A stretch of 64,000 bases of DNA from Emergomyces orientalis (GCA_002110485.1 MOWL01000026.1:558001-622000); one strand, 5' to 3'. Shown: positions 36,431 to 49,014, counted from the first letter of the stretch. Made by a program: numbers and translations. The notes: generated by a model from the letters alone, not told the origin.

Positions 36431-36712
36431 TCTCGGTATTGAAGTGTTCTACAGCAGTTACAATAGAAACTTTGTAAGAAGCTGTTTGGGCAAAGTGAAG
36501 TTGGGGAATGTTTAAGGCGAATGAGGGGTGGCAGCTTGTGTGAGTCAGCCCCGGTACTAGCCCCGAAGCAGAGCCCAGCTATTACTCAGGTAGTTACCGT
36601 CAGTGACCTCACTCGCCTCTCACACCTTTCGAATTTCGGTACAACCATTTTCGCAAACCGCTGCCGTCTTCTTCCGCCTGAGAGATCTCACCAACTAATC
36701 GGCCACCATTCC

Positions 36713-38763
36713 ATGGCGTCCTCGTCCTCGGGCGCCTCCTCCGTGTTCGATCCCCCCAAACCCCCGTCCTCCATCGGCTCCGCCATGTCCAACAACCACG
36801 ACGGAGCAGTAGCGTCACTTGGCAGCACCACGGCTACTACTGTTTCTTCCGCCGCTCCCGAAAAAGCTCCAGATGATTCGTCGAAGTTGAAGACATTCCT
36901 GGGGATACTGAGGCAGTAAGTTCCAGCTGTTTGACCTGGTGGGGGCCGGAGGGGAACGGGGAAAAGGGGAGAGTGGGGGAAGGGGAAGGGGCCGGACAAT
37001 TTGATGCGACGATTTTGATATACCAAGACAACCTACCTGTCAGATTGGCTAATTGGATATTCCCCTCGTTCTTATACATTCAAATAGGTTCATCGGAGTC
37101 TCGGATATTGCGACTGTTCGTTTTTCTCTACCTGCTCAACTCCTTGAACCAACTCCGAATCTAGGTAGGCCAAGCAATACTTTTTCCTTTCATTTTATAT
37201 CGGATATATTTTTGGCTTCATTTAGAACCCTGCTCCTATTCCCCTTTTCGCCAGCTCCAGAACATGCCAGCTGACTGACTGCTTGGCTACTTGCTTATTT
37301 ATTAATAGAATACTGGAATTACCTGGATAGACCAGAGACATTTGTCAGGTACGGCCCCGAAAATACTTATCTAATCTACACAACGAAATGGAGCTCATAA
37401 CTAATTGACTACAACAGCATTGGGAAATCTGATGACCATCTCGGCCGGATGCTGGAAGTCCTGCGGTTTTGGTTTACGAAGGATCTCGTGAGTTGTACAA
37501 ACGGGAGTTTAAAAGTTATGATGTTCCGCTATGTATTGCACACACTAAAACGAGACTCAGAAATATATAAAAGGAAAACCCTGCAAACCATATAACTCGG
37601 TCTTGGGCGAATTTTTCCGGGTGCGTATTTCGACAATCCTGTGACCCCGGGCCTCATTTCCCCTTGCGAAAGATAAAATAGCGCTAATCACATTACTCTA
37701 GTGTAACTGGGAAATAGAAGATACTGAAAACCCAATCACCACCACCGCGCACACCTCCGCCTCCTCCACCGCTTCAGCAACAACTAGCGGTAGCACCGCC
37801 GTCGATACCAATGGCAGTGAAGAGCAGGTGAAAATATCCTACCTAACCGAACAGACCTCGCACCACCCCCCGGTCTCCGCCTTCTATGTCGACTGCCCCC
37901 TACGGGGGATCACTGCTCGCGGCTTCGACCAGATCAGCGCCAAATTCACCGGCACCAGCATCCGCGTGACTCCCGGGCAGCACAACCTAGGCATCTTCGT
38001 AACCCTGCGGGATCGGGACAATGAAGAATACCAACTCACACATCCCGCGGCGCATTTGGGCGGCTTGCTGCGCGGCACACTCTCCATCACAGTCGCAGAC
38101 ACATGCTTCATCACCTGCGCGAAGACACGCATAAAGGCCATCTTGCAGTACCTCGATGAGGGTTGGATAGGTAAAACACAGAATAGAGTTGTTGGCGTCA
38201 TCTTCCGCTACGACCCGGAGAACGACATCAAGTCTAGAATCAAGGATGTACCTGAAATGGACATCCTAGCCCGCATTGAAGGCTGCTGGCATGAGAAGAT
38301 CTATTACACCCTAACCACCACTGGATCCAGTAAATGCAGCGCACCCAAGGAAAAAGACAAGGATAAGGACAAGGAAAAAGATAAGGATAGAGAAAAGCAC
38401 CTCCTTATCGACATCGCGCCCCTCTTCCCAGTCTCCAAACTCGTCCCACCAGACAACCAACAGCTACCAAACGAATCGCGCAAGTTTTGGTCCCGCGTTA
38501 CTGCCGCTATTGGCGAAAAGCAGTACAGTCTTGCGACGAAACTGAAGCAAGAGTTGGAGGAGCAACAGAGGATGTTGGCTTCTGCTAGGAAGGAAAGGAA
38601 TGAGGAGTGGAAGCCGCGCTTTTTTACCGTGCCGATTGCGTCGTCGGGGAAGCCGGAGCTTACTGTAGAAGGGGAGAAGGTGCTTATGGGTTTGCACGAG
38701 GGAAATTTCAGGCTTGAGGGGATTGGGGAAGCTGGGAGTGGGGATGTGACGGGCAGTGCGTAG
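36713..38763 (+). CDS. Oxysterol-binding protein (OSBP/ORP family)
   Basis: Lipid-transfer protein of the ORP/Osh family, 503 aa with only the ligand-binding domain. Exons are 36713-36915, 37088-37164, 37309-37348, 37418-37487, 37561-37620 and 37702-38763. All phases agree and restore the text QFIGVSDIATVRFSLPAQLL, then EYWNYLDRPETFV, then KPYNSVLGEFFRC. The family fingerprint EQTSHHPP is at about residues 200-207. No PH domain, ankyrin repeat or FFAT motif was seen, so it is a short Osh. Which yeast Osh it matches is unclear. A Lys/Asp/Glu-rich insert (about 363-380, repeated KDKDKE) interrupts the domain near its C-terminal third. The N-terminal 55 residues are Ser/Ala-rich. It exchanges sterol or phospholipid between membranes, by family inference. 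Confidence 0.9.
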
Positions 38764-39991
38764 TACTAGGGGCAGTATATATGGGTGTTGGGTTTCCTTT
38801 CCTTCTTTTGGTTTTTTGTTGGGCGCTTTATTTGGTACATACATTGCGCATTGCATTATGATGGTACCGTACGGACTAGAGCGAGAATGAGGAGGGGAAT
38901 GGGACGGGAGCGGAAAGCGTAACCAAGGGTTGCGGATGGCAGGACTTCATCAGCTTTTCGACTTTTTTCATTATTTTTGCGCTTGTTTCCACCGTACTTA
39001 CATTCGTGCATACATACAGTACATACACGTCGGCGCATATATTCTGCATCATTTCTCTTTCGTTACCTTTACTTGTTGATCCTACTCCGTGGTCTTTGAC
39101 AGTTTGTTCTGGATTCATTTCCTAAGCCTCGTCCCTTTCTTTTTCGAAGTTTAATCGATCTCGGGAGCGAACATGTTTCCCCCTTTTTCTTTCTTACCTA
39201 TCACACTTTCTAAAGACGTCATCATTTTCATGTGTTTGCATACATTTGTCTCCCTATTCTACTCGATAGACTACTCAGGTACCTAGCCCCGGCATCACTA
39301 CGTACATTATCACAACATTTGCTATACACCATTGTTACTTTCGTTATGAAATATTTGTGCAGATTTAGTGATTCAACACCTCTACAAATGAATATATACT
39401 TACATTCGTTTCCATACCTGCCTCTTTTGCTCACTTACCCTCTATCCCTCTTGCTCTCTTGCTCTCATCCAAGTTTTCTTCGAGCTTATAAGTAGAAAAC
39501 AAAAAAGGGACTCGGTTGCCGCCGTACATAGTTTCCGAAATCATCTATAGATTGGAGAAATATGTTATTATCCGTCTAGTCAAGCCTTTTTGCCTTGAGT
39601 TCACTCCATTCGTTTTACAAATCAAAAACAAAATTAAAATAACATTGGAAAAAATTTTAATTATGAACAAAATCTTCATTAGTGACTAGTATCATTACTA
39701 GTATCATTATAGACAAATCAGCAAATAAGAATAAGAATTTGAACCCAGCATGACGCCTGCAAATGCCAAACAGCCCCCCATTCATACATTCTTCCATCCA
39801 TCTGCCCACCCAGGCCAATTGGTAATTAAGTAAACACCCCTTTGCTCAAAGACGCCACTTGTTAGCTTCCATAGAAGCTGGATCACAGAGTCGCACCGAG
39901 ACACGCCCCAAGAAAAACAATGCACATATGTAAAACGCCAAAAGCCAAAAAGTATATAGGAGAAAAGGTAGATTCGAACCGAACATTTAAC
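38764..39991. other. Convergent 3' intergenic region
   Basis: 1.2 kb between the oxysterol-binding protein gene and the condensin gene. It is AT-rich with short frames only. It contains a perfect 12-bp tandem duplication at 39685-39708. Confidence 0.4.
39685..39708. repeat. Perfect 12-bp tandem duplication
   Basis: Two exact copies of ACTAGTATCATT lie head to tail in AT-rich non-coding sequence. Confidence 0.85.
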
Positions 39992-42900
39992 CTAAGCATT
40001 CGCTTTGACAACCCTAAACCCAGCCGTAACTGTCTTGGTGATCTCCTCATTCTTATGCGCCAGGAGCGACAGGGCATAGGCAACATCATTCCATTGCCTT
40101 TCATTTTCGCAACGGGCTAATCTTGCCGCAAGTTTCTCGGCTAACTGTTTGGCATGTTTATCCTAAGAATATGTCAATTTAAGGTCCATGAAAATACTAA
40201 TCGATGGGTGGGATATTCATACCTTCTCAACAAACCCAGCCAAAAATTTAATAATCCTCCGCAGTGCATCTTCCTCCAGTCCCTTCTCCGTACTCAACAA
40301 GCTAAACATATCTACAAAGTGGTTATAGACTGCATTATCCTTCGTGGCCAGCTCAGTAAAGAACATCCGCGCGAGATCAGCAATCCGCTTATCATCATCT
40401 TCCAGGCATTTTGCCATCTCGCCCAATTGGCCCTTGACTTTCACTTGGCCAGCGAGGATGAGGAATGTCAGAGTCATCAGACATGTCCGCTTGACGGAAA
40501 CGTCACTGTCATTAAGTCGTCGGTAAAGGAAATCGGTGTTCTCGTCGATGAGGTGGTTAAAGCAGACGGCCATGTCGCCCAGGGCAATGACGGCGTTGCT
40601 TCGAACTATCGGGTCCTCTGATCTCTCCATTATGGTAATGAGAAGAGGCAGGTTCTTCTCGCAATATTCGCCGGATACGCACATAAGTTTGGCCATGCAC
40701 AGAGTTGCGGCAGCCTGGAGGTTGCGGTCAGGGTAGGTATTATTATTGGCGCAAATCTCAGCAACCAAAGGGCCGAAATTGGTTAGCAATGATGTCGGCC
40801 CAAATAGTAACTCACGTTCACGAATATGAGCCATGGCCTCTGTAAAGTCGTCCTCTGTAGTGCCGCCAATTAGATCGAGTTCATCATCTTCAGACGGCTC
40901 ATTCTTCTTTTGGGGCGCGGGGTCTGTGCTCTTGTTCTTTTCTTGCTCCGCCTTTCGACGCTTGAAATCAAGCTCGCAAAGTTCAAGGTGGACGATTTGT
41001 TTGATAGCAATGTGACCGACTATAAAAAGCAATTGTGACAGTGGAACAGAGCTCGTTTTCCGTCTGGGGGTTTGAGGCTCCTCCAAGCCACCTGAGGCCA
41101 TACTGCTATTGTCCTGGGATGAACGCGGTCGCACATGTGGCTGAAAAACGAACTTAGTTTTCCGGCGAAGGATTTCGGAGCAAAGCACGTCAGGATGTTT
41201 CGAGAGAGCATATATTGCTCCAATCGCATGTTCAGCAACACCATACCACTCCTTGCTGTCCGAATCGATCTCGATAATCGCAGCTAGTTTGCTGAGTACA
41301 GCGTGATCATTCGACAGTTTAGGAGATGTGGCGTCCTTCGACTTTGCCTGCCGCCCGGGTTTCATTCTTTTCAACGCAACGCACGTGTATTTGGCAAGTA
41401 CAAGATCTGCCCTTCCAAGGCTTCCTAAACCGACACGAAGCATCGCTTCCATCTCGCGCACCACAACCTCAGGGTCAGCCAGGGCAATCATTCCAAGAAC
41501 TATAATTGCCCCTCTCCTTTGAGTTTTGGAGATTTCCTTCTTCTGGACACTGTATACCTGCCATAATTTGGCGATAACTAGATCTGATATATGGCCAACT
41601 TTCATCATAGTACTGAGCAGTTGTTCTAGCGAGGTGAGTTCAGCAGGCGTGGCACCAAAGGTGAGGCTTATCATGTTGCGGGCGATGTAGTTGGCAGCAT
41701 CATTGGAACTAAATGAGTCAGGGGCGTCAAAAAATAAACCCTTGTAGCAGTCTATCAAATGGCTTTGAACTCCTTTGCCCTCGTCACTATTGCCTTTGGT
41801 CCAGATCAAGCGGAGCATTCGTCGAATACCAGCGCGGGCAGTCTCAACTTTGTAGGCGTCAATCATAACAAAGAAATCCATTGCTTCGATAACCTCACTC
41901 TTATTTCGGGATGAGAGTAGCTGTGAAACGATCTGGGAAGCATGGTGTAGGACCTCGATAAACCGAATGGCTTCAAGGTAATACTTTCTCGTCAATTGGA
42001 GTCTTGCGAGCAGCTCTGATGTTGCCGCTTCTTCTGCGGCCTTCCTCATAGCCTCTTGTTTCTGTTCCTCGGTCAATCTAGGAGCCTTGGAAGGAGACTC
42101 GTCAGGCATCTGCGTCGCATCGTCAAGTAGTTCACTGTCGATGTTGGTGGCATCCACGTCTTCGCCTAGACCAGGAGTCTCAGGGGGAGGCCTGAGCGAG
42201 TTTAATTCCGCGTCTACAGCCTGTAGTCTGGCATCCCATTCCTTATACGCCAGCTGACCGCCATGCATCACACTGAACGGGTGGGTAGAGACCAATTTAC
42301 CGAGCAATTTGATTGCATTCCTGCGGACGTTGCTGCTTTTATCCTCGAGGCTCCTGGCTGCAAGCTCCGCTGCCTTTTGTCGCCGTTTGGGAAACTTTTG
42401 GTCCAGTTCGGAAAGCTTCATATAAACCTGGATGGCACGGCATCGACAGTACGGATTGATGTCTAAAAATCGCTCCTCTAACACATCAAAAAAAGAGTTA
42501 ATTTGGGTTGTGTAGTTGTCACTTCTTTCTTCCTGTTTGCTTAAGTCCGATATCAGGTTTCCACAGACTTCGATTACCGCACATCGCAACGTGTAAGCCT
42601 GAAGCATCGTCAGCCACACCGTATATTGGCCAGTATAAACGAACACAGATAATAAATCACCTCGCTGTCAAGTTGCTTTGCCAAAAGAGTCATTTGCTTA
42701 ATGATCAGTCTCGGCGCAAGCTCTGAAAGTCTGATAATAAACGCAGACACCGATTTCGGCCCTTTAGTGTCGTTCGAATTGAATTCCTTGTTTCCAAGTT
42801 CCCTATCAAATCATAAGTAAATAACAATTGACTAAAGCCGAGAATTATTTTTCTTATACCTCAATATTTCATCTGACAGCTGCGGATAATCGTACTGTTC

Positions 42901-43855
42901 CGCAAGAATATGCAGAAATTCCGCCATGGGCTCCGAAAGATGTTCAAAATAGGTGAGGCTCTGGACAATTGAGGTTTGCGCTCCTAGTATCCTGATTAGA
43001 AGAGAAAAGCAAACAAAAGATACCATCAAACCAAATCCTACCGAAAGCATGACCATGGTGCTTAACAGCAATGCATAGTACTTTGAATGCATGCATTCGA
43101 ATGGACATGCTCTTCACTCGTTGCTCGCTTTCTAAAATTAAGTATATGGTCCTGGTAAATAGGTTCACAAATGTGTCACGATCGGAGGTAGTCACGAATA
43201 TTTTCCCCAGTTTCAGCTTTAACACCTTACACATAACATCCATGGCAATCTGAATCTGGGCAGAGGAGTCCCAGTGTTCCTCGTTTGTGGCGGGCTTTGA
43301 TCTTGATTTTCCGGCCCCGCGTCGCGCTGGGGCTGCTATAGCAGGTTTTTCTGCCAGTTTTGTCTCCACTGCAGAGAGTGTCCACTGCAGCAGGAAAGCG
43401 TACAGTTCCAAAAGTTGCTTGTGGTGCTGAACAGCATCAGTTTCGTCGGATTCGATGTCATGGTGAATAATATCGGCTTCGACGGCCAGGCCCGAGACAA
43501 CAAGGTCCAGAATCTTGCTGAGAGCCTTTGTCGGGAGCAGGGAAGAAAATCTAGATAGTTTAAATAGTTCAGAGTCTTGATCCTGTTGATGGAAACTTTG
43601 CTGTTGAGAATGAAGAGAGGTTGGAGCACACTTGAGGAGAAATTGCAACGAGTCGAAGAAGCTGCTTCTTGCCAGGCCTTCTGGGTTTTCGGCCACAGCT
43701 TCGACGATGGGATTCAAAATCCCATTTATCAGGGATCCCGTCAGCGACTCGGGATCATTTTCGCAGTCCAACAGCTCCGGATCTGCTTCTGGGGTGGGAA
43801 CGGAGGTGGGGTCGCTCAAATAATATTTAAGAGATTCATTGATATCGAAATCCAT
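39992..43855 (-). CDS. YCS4: Condensin complex subunit 1 (Cnd1/Ycs4, CAP-D2)
   Basis: HEAT-repeat subunit of condensin, which compacts mitotic chromosomes. Exons on the minus strand are 43042-43855, 42860-42983, 42661-42802, 40223-42598 and 39992-40162, giving 1208 aa. The conserved Cnd1 region is in exon 4, with AAATLCMAKLMCVSGEYCE, SEDPIVRSNAVIALGDMAV and DVSVKRTCLMTLTFLILAGQ. The last exon supplies DKHAKQLAEKLAARL and the end. I set the start at MDFDINESLKYYLSDP, which looks like the native start. The frame stays open upstream to an in-frame ATG at 44077 that would add 74 mostly polar residues (MPGRKQRRLGRP), and this could be leader sequence or a true extension. The gene is divergent from CDC7, and the two share their promoter region. 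Confidence 0.93.
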
Positions 43856-44746
43856 GGCTTCATCCGTCCATATAAAAGGCGTCGTATGCACAGGACGGAA
43901 CGACGGAGAATTGCGAGATATAGAAAATATAGACGATGGTGAAGGTGGAAGTTGTCGGTCCAGGTCCTGATCATGATTTTGCTGATGTTGACGAGGTTGA
44001 CGATGGTTGAAAGTGGTGCTTTGTTTGTTTTTTTCCTCTTTGGGACGCCCCAGGCGGCGCTGTTTTCTTCCCGGCATGGTTAGTTGGCTGTAATCTCGAT
44101 ACACAGCTGGTGTGCGTATACCCAGCCCAAGCCAGTATCAAGTCTAGAGGTGTCGTACTTCAGTGACTGCAATCGTATACCTTTGGATAGGAAGAAGGGG
44201 GAATAGTAAGTTATAGCTACCTAGGTATACCCTCAAAAAGAAATAATTAAAGAAAAAAAAATCTTTTATTTTGGCGGAGGAAAAACACTGCTCGCTCTGC
44301 GGCAACTACTATCTGGATCTGCAGGAGCGAGGCAGGTATTTGTCGCCAAGTTAACCCACGAATACGGTATTATACTACCTACCTACGTAGGTAAAACGTA
44401 CACCTTTCCTAATATAGAGAAATTCTATGCTGCTTTTAGTCATTCGGCATCGCATTGTTCCAAAGCCGTATTTTATTTGGACCCAAAAAAAGGCATCACT
44501 TTTATTTGCGGCAGCAAGACGCGACTCTTTCGCGAGAGTGGACAATTGGGAGGATTTGCCCCAGTCAGTCAGTTGTCATTATTAACAGCCACAGGTCGGA
44601 ATACCCTTTACGCACTCTAATAATAATATAAGGATATTAGCTAATTAGCTAAATATTCCTCCAAATTACTGAATTGGTCAAATTCTAAGCTCCCGTCTTC
44701 GTCGGCATTTGTCTCTCCACTCCAATTATCTCCCCCACACCTCAAT
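43856..44746. promoter_or_regulatory. Shared divergent promoter, condensin / CDC7
   Basis: The divergent gap between two cell-cycle genes. It contains ACGCG at 44519-44523 and TTTCGCGA at 44528-44535, resembling MBF (MCB) and E2F/DP-type sites that drive G1/S genes in fungi. It also has two perfect palindromes, TACCTAGGTA at 44218-44227 and TACCTACGTAGGTA at 44380-44393. Whether any of these is bound is not known. Confidence 0.45.
44519..44535. promoter_or_regulatory. MBF/E2F-like motif pair upstream of CDC7
   Basis: The core ACGCG and, five bases on, TTTCGCGA, lie about 210 bp before the CDC7 start. Such elements mark G1/S transcription in yeast and filamentous fungi. The match is by eye. 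Confidence 0.45.
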
Positions 44747-46501
44747 ATGACCACGGCCAATTATACTGCGGAATCATTTTCACCCGTTGAAATATTAAGT
44801 ATCGCTGGAGAGGAAGAAGAAGAAGGCCGCGGTTTCTTTGACACAGAAACCGGTGAAAGAATTATTCCCACCGATGAAGATTCCCATAGCGTTGGAAGCG
44901 AGGGGCAGTCGGAGCTATCAGAAGAAAGTGAAGAGGAGGAAGTGGACGAATCTGTAGCGGAGGATATGAGGAAGCTCGAGGGCACTTTCAAGGGCATCTC
45001 TAGCATGTATCGACTGATCAATCGCATTGGTGAAGGTTCGTTTAACTGACCGATGTGACCCCACAATGAAGTGATACCCACTTCCGCAATACTAATAGCT
45101 CTCGAAAGGCACGTTTTCCACCGTCTATAAAGCTGAAGATCTTTTATACGATGAATATGAGAATGACTGGGACTGGGAGCGCAAGTCTGATGACCAGGAT
45201 CATGAGAGAGACAGAGATCTGCAACCCTATGATAGACCTCGCTCAAAATCACAACGGAAGGGTAAACGGAGGCCTCACTATGTTGCGTTGAAAAAAATAT
45301 ATGTTACGAGTAGCCCAAGCAGAATCCAAAATGAGCTTGAGCTTTTGAACGATCTCTATGGTAATCGTTCCGTCTGCCCTCTCATCACTGCCTTCCGACA
45401 CCTAGACCAGGTAGTAGCAGTACTACCATACTTCCCTCATACCGATTTCCGAGTGCAATATCGCACGTTCCTCGTTTCTGATATGAGGCATTACTTCCGT
45501 TCTCTCTTTACCGCCCTCCATGCAGTTCATAAAGCCAATATCATCCACCGAGATATCAAACCAACGTCAGTTCTTTATCTCCTGAGCGTAGCGCTATCTT
45601 AACCATTTACTGACAGTATTTCCAGCAATTTCTTATATAACCCAAAGCTTCGACGAGGTGTGCTTGTTGACTTCGGTCTAGCAGAGGTAAGCTTTCTTAA
45701 TTAATCCCCGCACACACTCCCCGCCCACCCAAAAGAGATCCTCAGATGGAACTAAAATTCCCAATCATCAATCAGCGCGAATACCTTGGCGGGGAACTCT
45801 GCCATTGCGCCCAGAACTCCACAGCAAGTAGATATCGCGCTATGTGGCTGCACACGAATATTCATTCAAATACCCTGTCTACAGGATATCCCAAAAACGA
45901 CTCGCGCCCGTCCCGGCGTGCAAACCGTGCGGGAACAAGAGGTTTCCGTGCACCAGAAGTCCTGTTCAAATGCACCTCGCAAACAACCAAAATCGACATC
46001 TGGTCCGCTGGGGTCATTCTGCTGACACTCCTCGGTCGACGTTTTCCCTTCTTCAACTCCGCAGATGATGTGGATGCCATGATTGAGATTGCGAGCATAT
46101 TTGGGTCGCGTCGTATGAAAGCCGCGGCAGCGTTGCATGGACAGGTCTTCGAAACGAGCCTGCCCACCATTGGCGAGAAGGGTTATTCCTGGGAAAAGAT
46201 AGTGCTATGGTCAAGCTGCGTGGAGCAGCTCACGGAGAGCGAAAAGCAGGCTACCCGTTTCCTTTCTACCCTCCTGGAATTGAATCCGAGCAAACGGCCC
46301 ACGGCCAAAGAGGCCTTGCGCCATGAATTCTTCACTCATCCAGAAAAAGAGGATTTAGCCTGGGAGGATACCGGGGATAGAGAAACCGGTGATAAAACTG
46401 AGGAAGCACAGGCAGGAGGGCAGCAACAACAACAACAACAACAACAACGCCAACAGCGGGAGGAGACAGTTGAACCAGCTGATGAAATGCACCTTGTATG
46501 A
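44747..46501 (+). CDS. CDC7: CDC7/Hsk1 replication-initiation kinase
   Basis: Catalytic subunit of the Dbf4-dependent kinase that phosphorylates the MCM helicase at origins. Exons are 44747-45035, 45109-45565, 45626-45686 and 45776-46501, giving 510 aa. An acidic N-terminus of about 80 residues precedes the kinase. The Gly loop GEGTFSTVYKA is split by intron 1. A charged insert of about 45 residues, typical of Cdc7, lies before YVALKKIYV. HRDIKPTN and DFGLAE are split by introns 2 and 3, and GTRGFRAPEVL is intact. Intron 2 uses a GTCAGT donor. The last acceptor is uncertain: an in-frame AG at 45744-45745 would add ten residues (MELKFPIINQ). A 9-Gln run ends the protein. All catalytic residues are present. 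Confidence 0.92.
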
Positions 46502-47257
46502 TATGATTGCGTGTATGTTAGGTTTTCGGTTTCTGGCGTTTTACGCGGGTGCAACGGGGCGCAGGTTGGGGATGGTGGGTTCCTGTCACTTTTCAGTGTA
46601 TTCTACGGGTCAATGCATCCTAATGCCTTTTCAACGCCCAATGCGATTATATCAACATGTTATTGATGTATTTAACCTTGTTTTAATTCTTTTACTTCTT
46701 TTTCTATCCAATGGATGATTTTAATGCTAGTTTTGTTAGAGTAACAAAGTTCGGGAGATAACATAAACCTTTCTACTTTCGGCTTAGGCGGGAGCTCGAC
46801 GTCATAGCTGCAACTTCCAGGATTGCCTCTTTTAACATTCGAGATACCAACATCATGACAGCATCACAGCATCACTGCATTTCTGCCACAGCTATACAGT
46901 TTCTTGCAGCGGATGCTGGCTGGTCTATAACCCACGTTGGGCTCTGAAAATTGTTTCAGCCAAGCCAAGAGCTCTATCTACATTTTCGATTCTTGTTATC
47001 CATATCTTCAGCAAAGAACCCCGCATACTACTCTTCCCCCATATACCAACGTGTCTCGCCGCACTATCTACATCTCCTTTACTCTCTGCATAGGCCTGCT
47101 TTCAGTACTCTACGGAACCCTCTTCCGTCAAATCCAGCACATTCAACAAATTCCATCTCTCAACCACAACGATCTCTTCTCCTCCTTTCAACAACCCGAA
47201 CCGTTCACAATCATAAATCGCGCCACCACGAACCGCTTTAATAAGAGATATATCAAC
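46502..47257. other. Intergenic region upstream of the isoaspartate methyltransferase
   Basis: This contains the CDC7 3' UTR and the promoter and leader of the next gene. From about 46937 the reading frame of the methyltransferase is open without an ATG, so it is treated as leader. Confidence 0.4.
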
Positions 47258-48132
47258 ATGGCCTGGCAGAGTTCGGGAAAGTCGAATTCGCAGCTAATTA
47301 ATAACCTATTTAAGAATGGCCTTATCAAGCATGAGAGGGTGAAAAATGCTATGCTTGCGGTGAGTACTGCGTCCTGTTCATCTTGTCGATCGTTTACTCG
47401 TTGGCAAACGCATTTAAAAGCCTTACCCACCGACTCTACCCCTTTAATTCCACCCACCCAGAACCCTCCCACTACAATGAAGCTAAATTTAATCAATCGC
47501 AGGTCGACCGCGCCAACTACTGTCCCTCAAGCCCCTACGAAGACTCTCCACAAGCAATCGGCTACGCCGCCACAATCTCCGCACCACACATGCACGTGCA
47601 CGCCTGCGAACTCCTCCTCCCATTCTTAAACCCAGACTCACGCGTGCTGGACATTGGCTCGGGATCTGGCTACCTAACCCATGTCCTCGCCAACCTCATC
47701 ACAGACGACGCCTTCACCTCGTCCAAAGGCACCGTCATCGGCATCGATCACATCAAGGGCCTAGTCGATATGTGCAACACAAACATGGCCAAATCTGAGT
47801 CGGGCCGCCGGCTGCTTGAATCTGGTAAGGCTCGCTTCGTCCTTGGTGATGGACGGCTGGGGTACCCTGAGGGCGGACCCTACGACGCCATTCATGTCGG
47901 TGCTGCGGCGGAGACGATGCATCACACTCTGATTGATCAGCTGCGGGCACCTGGACGCATGTTTATTCCTGTTGAATCTGGGGGAGAAAATGGAGTGAGG
48001 TCGTTTGGCCTAGGTGGGGGCACACAACATGTGTGGGTTGTGGATAAGAAGGAGGATGGGAGTGTGGTAAAGGAGAGGATTTTTGGGGTTAGTTATGTGC
48101 CGTTGACGGATGCCCCAAGGGAGAGGGTGTGA
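47258..48132 (+). CDS. pcm: Protein-L-isoaspartate O-methyltransferase
   Basis: S-adenosylmethionine-dependent enzyme that repairs isoaspartyl damage in aged proteins. Exons are 47258-47359 and 47503-48132, giving 243 aa. The junction joins NAMLA to VDRANYCP in phase 0. Family marks are MAWQSSGKSN at the start, PHMHVHACELL, the SAM-binding motif I VLDIGSGSGYL (about residues 82-92), and YDAIHVGAAA with the following DQLRAPGRMFIPV. The start is the first ATG in a long open frame that extends 107 codons upstream but contains no earlier ATG. No targeting signal is encoded from this start, so a cytosolic protein is expected. Confidence 0.94.
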
Positions 48133-49014
48133 TAGTGAAAAGCGATGTGGGCGACGGATAAACAGGTATTCGAGTCTAGCGGTTTCTCTTCTGTTTTTCT
48201 ATGGGTTTTTGCTCTTGCTTTCATTCCATACTAACTTTTCAAAATTGAAAGAGATGGGATATTATTTCACTTTCTGCTGTTGTTTCCTGCCATTTTCTTC
48301 CTATTCCGCGGACGAGTGGTAAAAGATCGCCGGTGGTCAAAATTTGGCGGCCACCATGGCAAAAAAGGGGGAGGAAATAGCTGCCCGTACCCATTAGTTC
48401 ATGTGCAAATTGGCTTTGTGTATGTAATAGTAATAACAATAATCAGTTCTTTTTTTAAACAAAAAAGAGAGAAAATTTTGATTTCCAAATGCACCTGTTT
48501 CATTGCCTATAGAAAGTCAGGTAGAATGAAATTCAACCTTTCCTCTCATCACAATGAACAGCAAGAGTAAAGGGAGGTTGTTTGATTCAATAAAGATCCC
48601 AAGGAAATGTCATAAGCCTATGTTATACCAGCATCTGTAATCAGAAACCCATGTATTCGGTCTTCTGTAGAATGTAACAAAACGCCCTTCCCCAATTCCA
48701 ACGAAAGGAAATTTTAAAATAAAATAATAAAAATTCATATATACGTTGAAGGCCTGAAAACACCAACTAGGTAAAAGACCTGATGGCGACACGAGAGGTT
48801 TGCGCCCGCCGGTCTTGAATCTTTCTTGAGGGAGAAAAATGGATACAACGAGGGGAAATATAAAAAGAATACTGAGAGTGCCTGTTGTGCTAGCACGAAG
48901 GATGGGAAGCAGGAGAACGAGCGGAAAAGTGGAAAGGAAATAGTATGCCATAAAACAAATGCCGAAGGGAAAGAAACGCGAACCAAATATGAAATAAAAC
49001 GAAAATATGTATAT
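48133..49014. other. Convergent 3' intergenic region
   Basis: About 880 bp of AT-rich sequence between the methyltransferase and DnaJ genes. Frames on both strands are low complexity and none is supported. Confidence 0.4.

Noticed and set aside
39950..39990. Minus-strand GGTTCGAATCT, like a tRNA B box
   Set aside because: It lies just after the condensin stop codon, with no matching A box and no cloverleaf arms around it.
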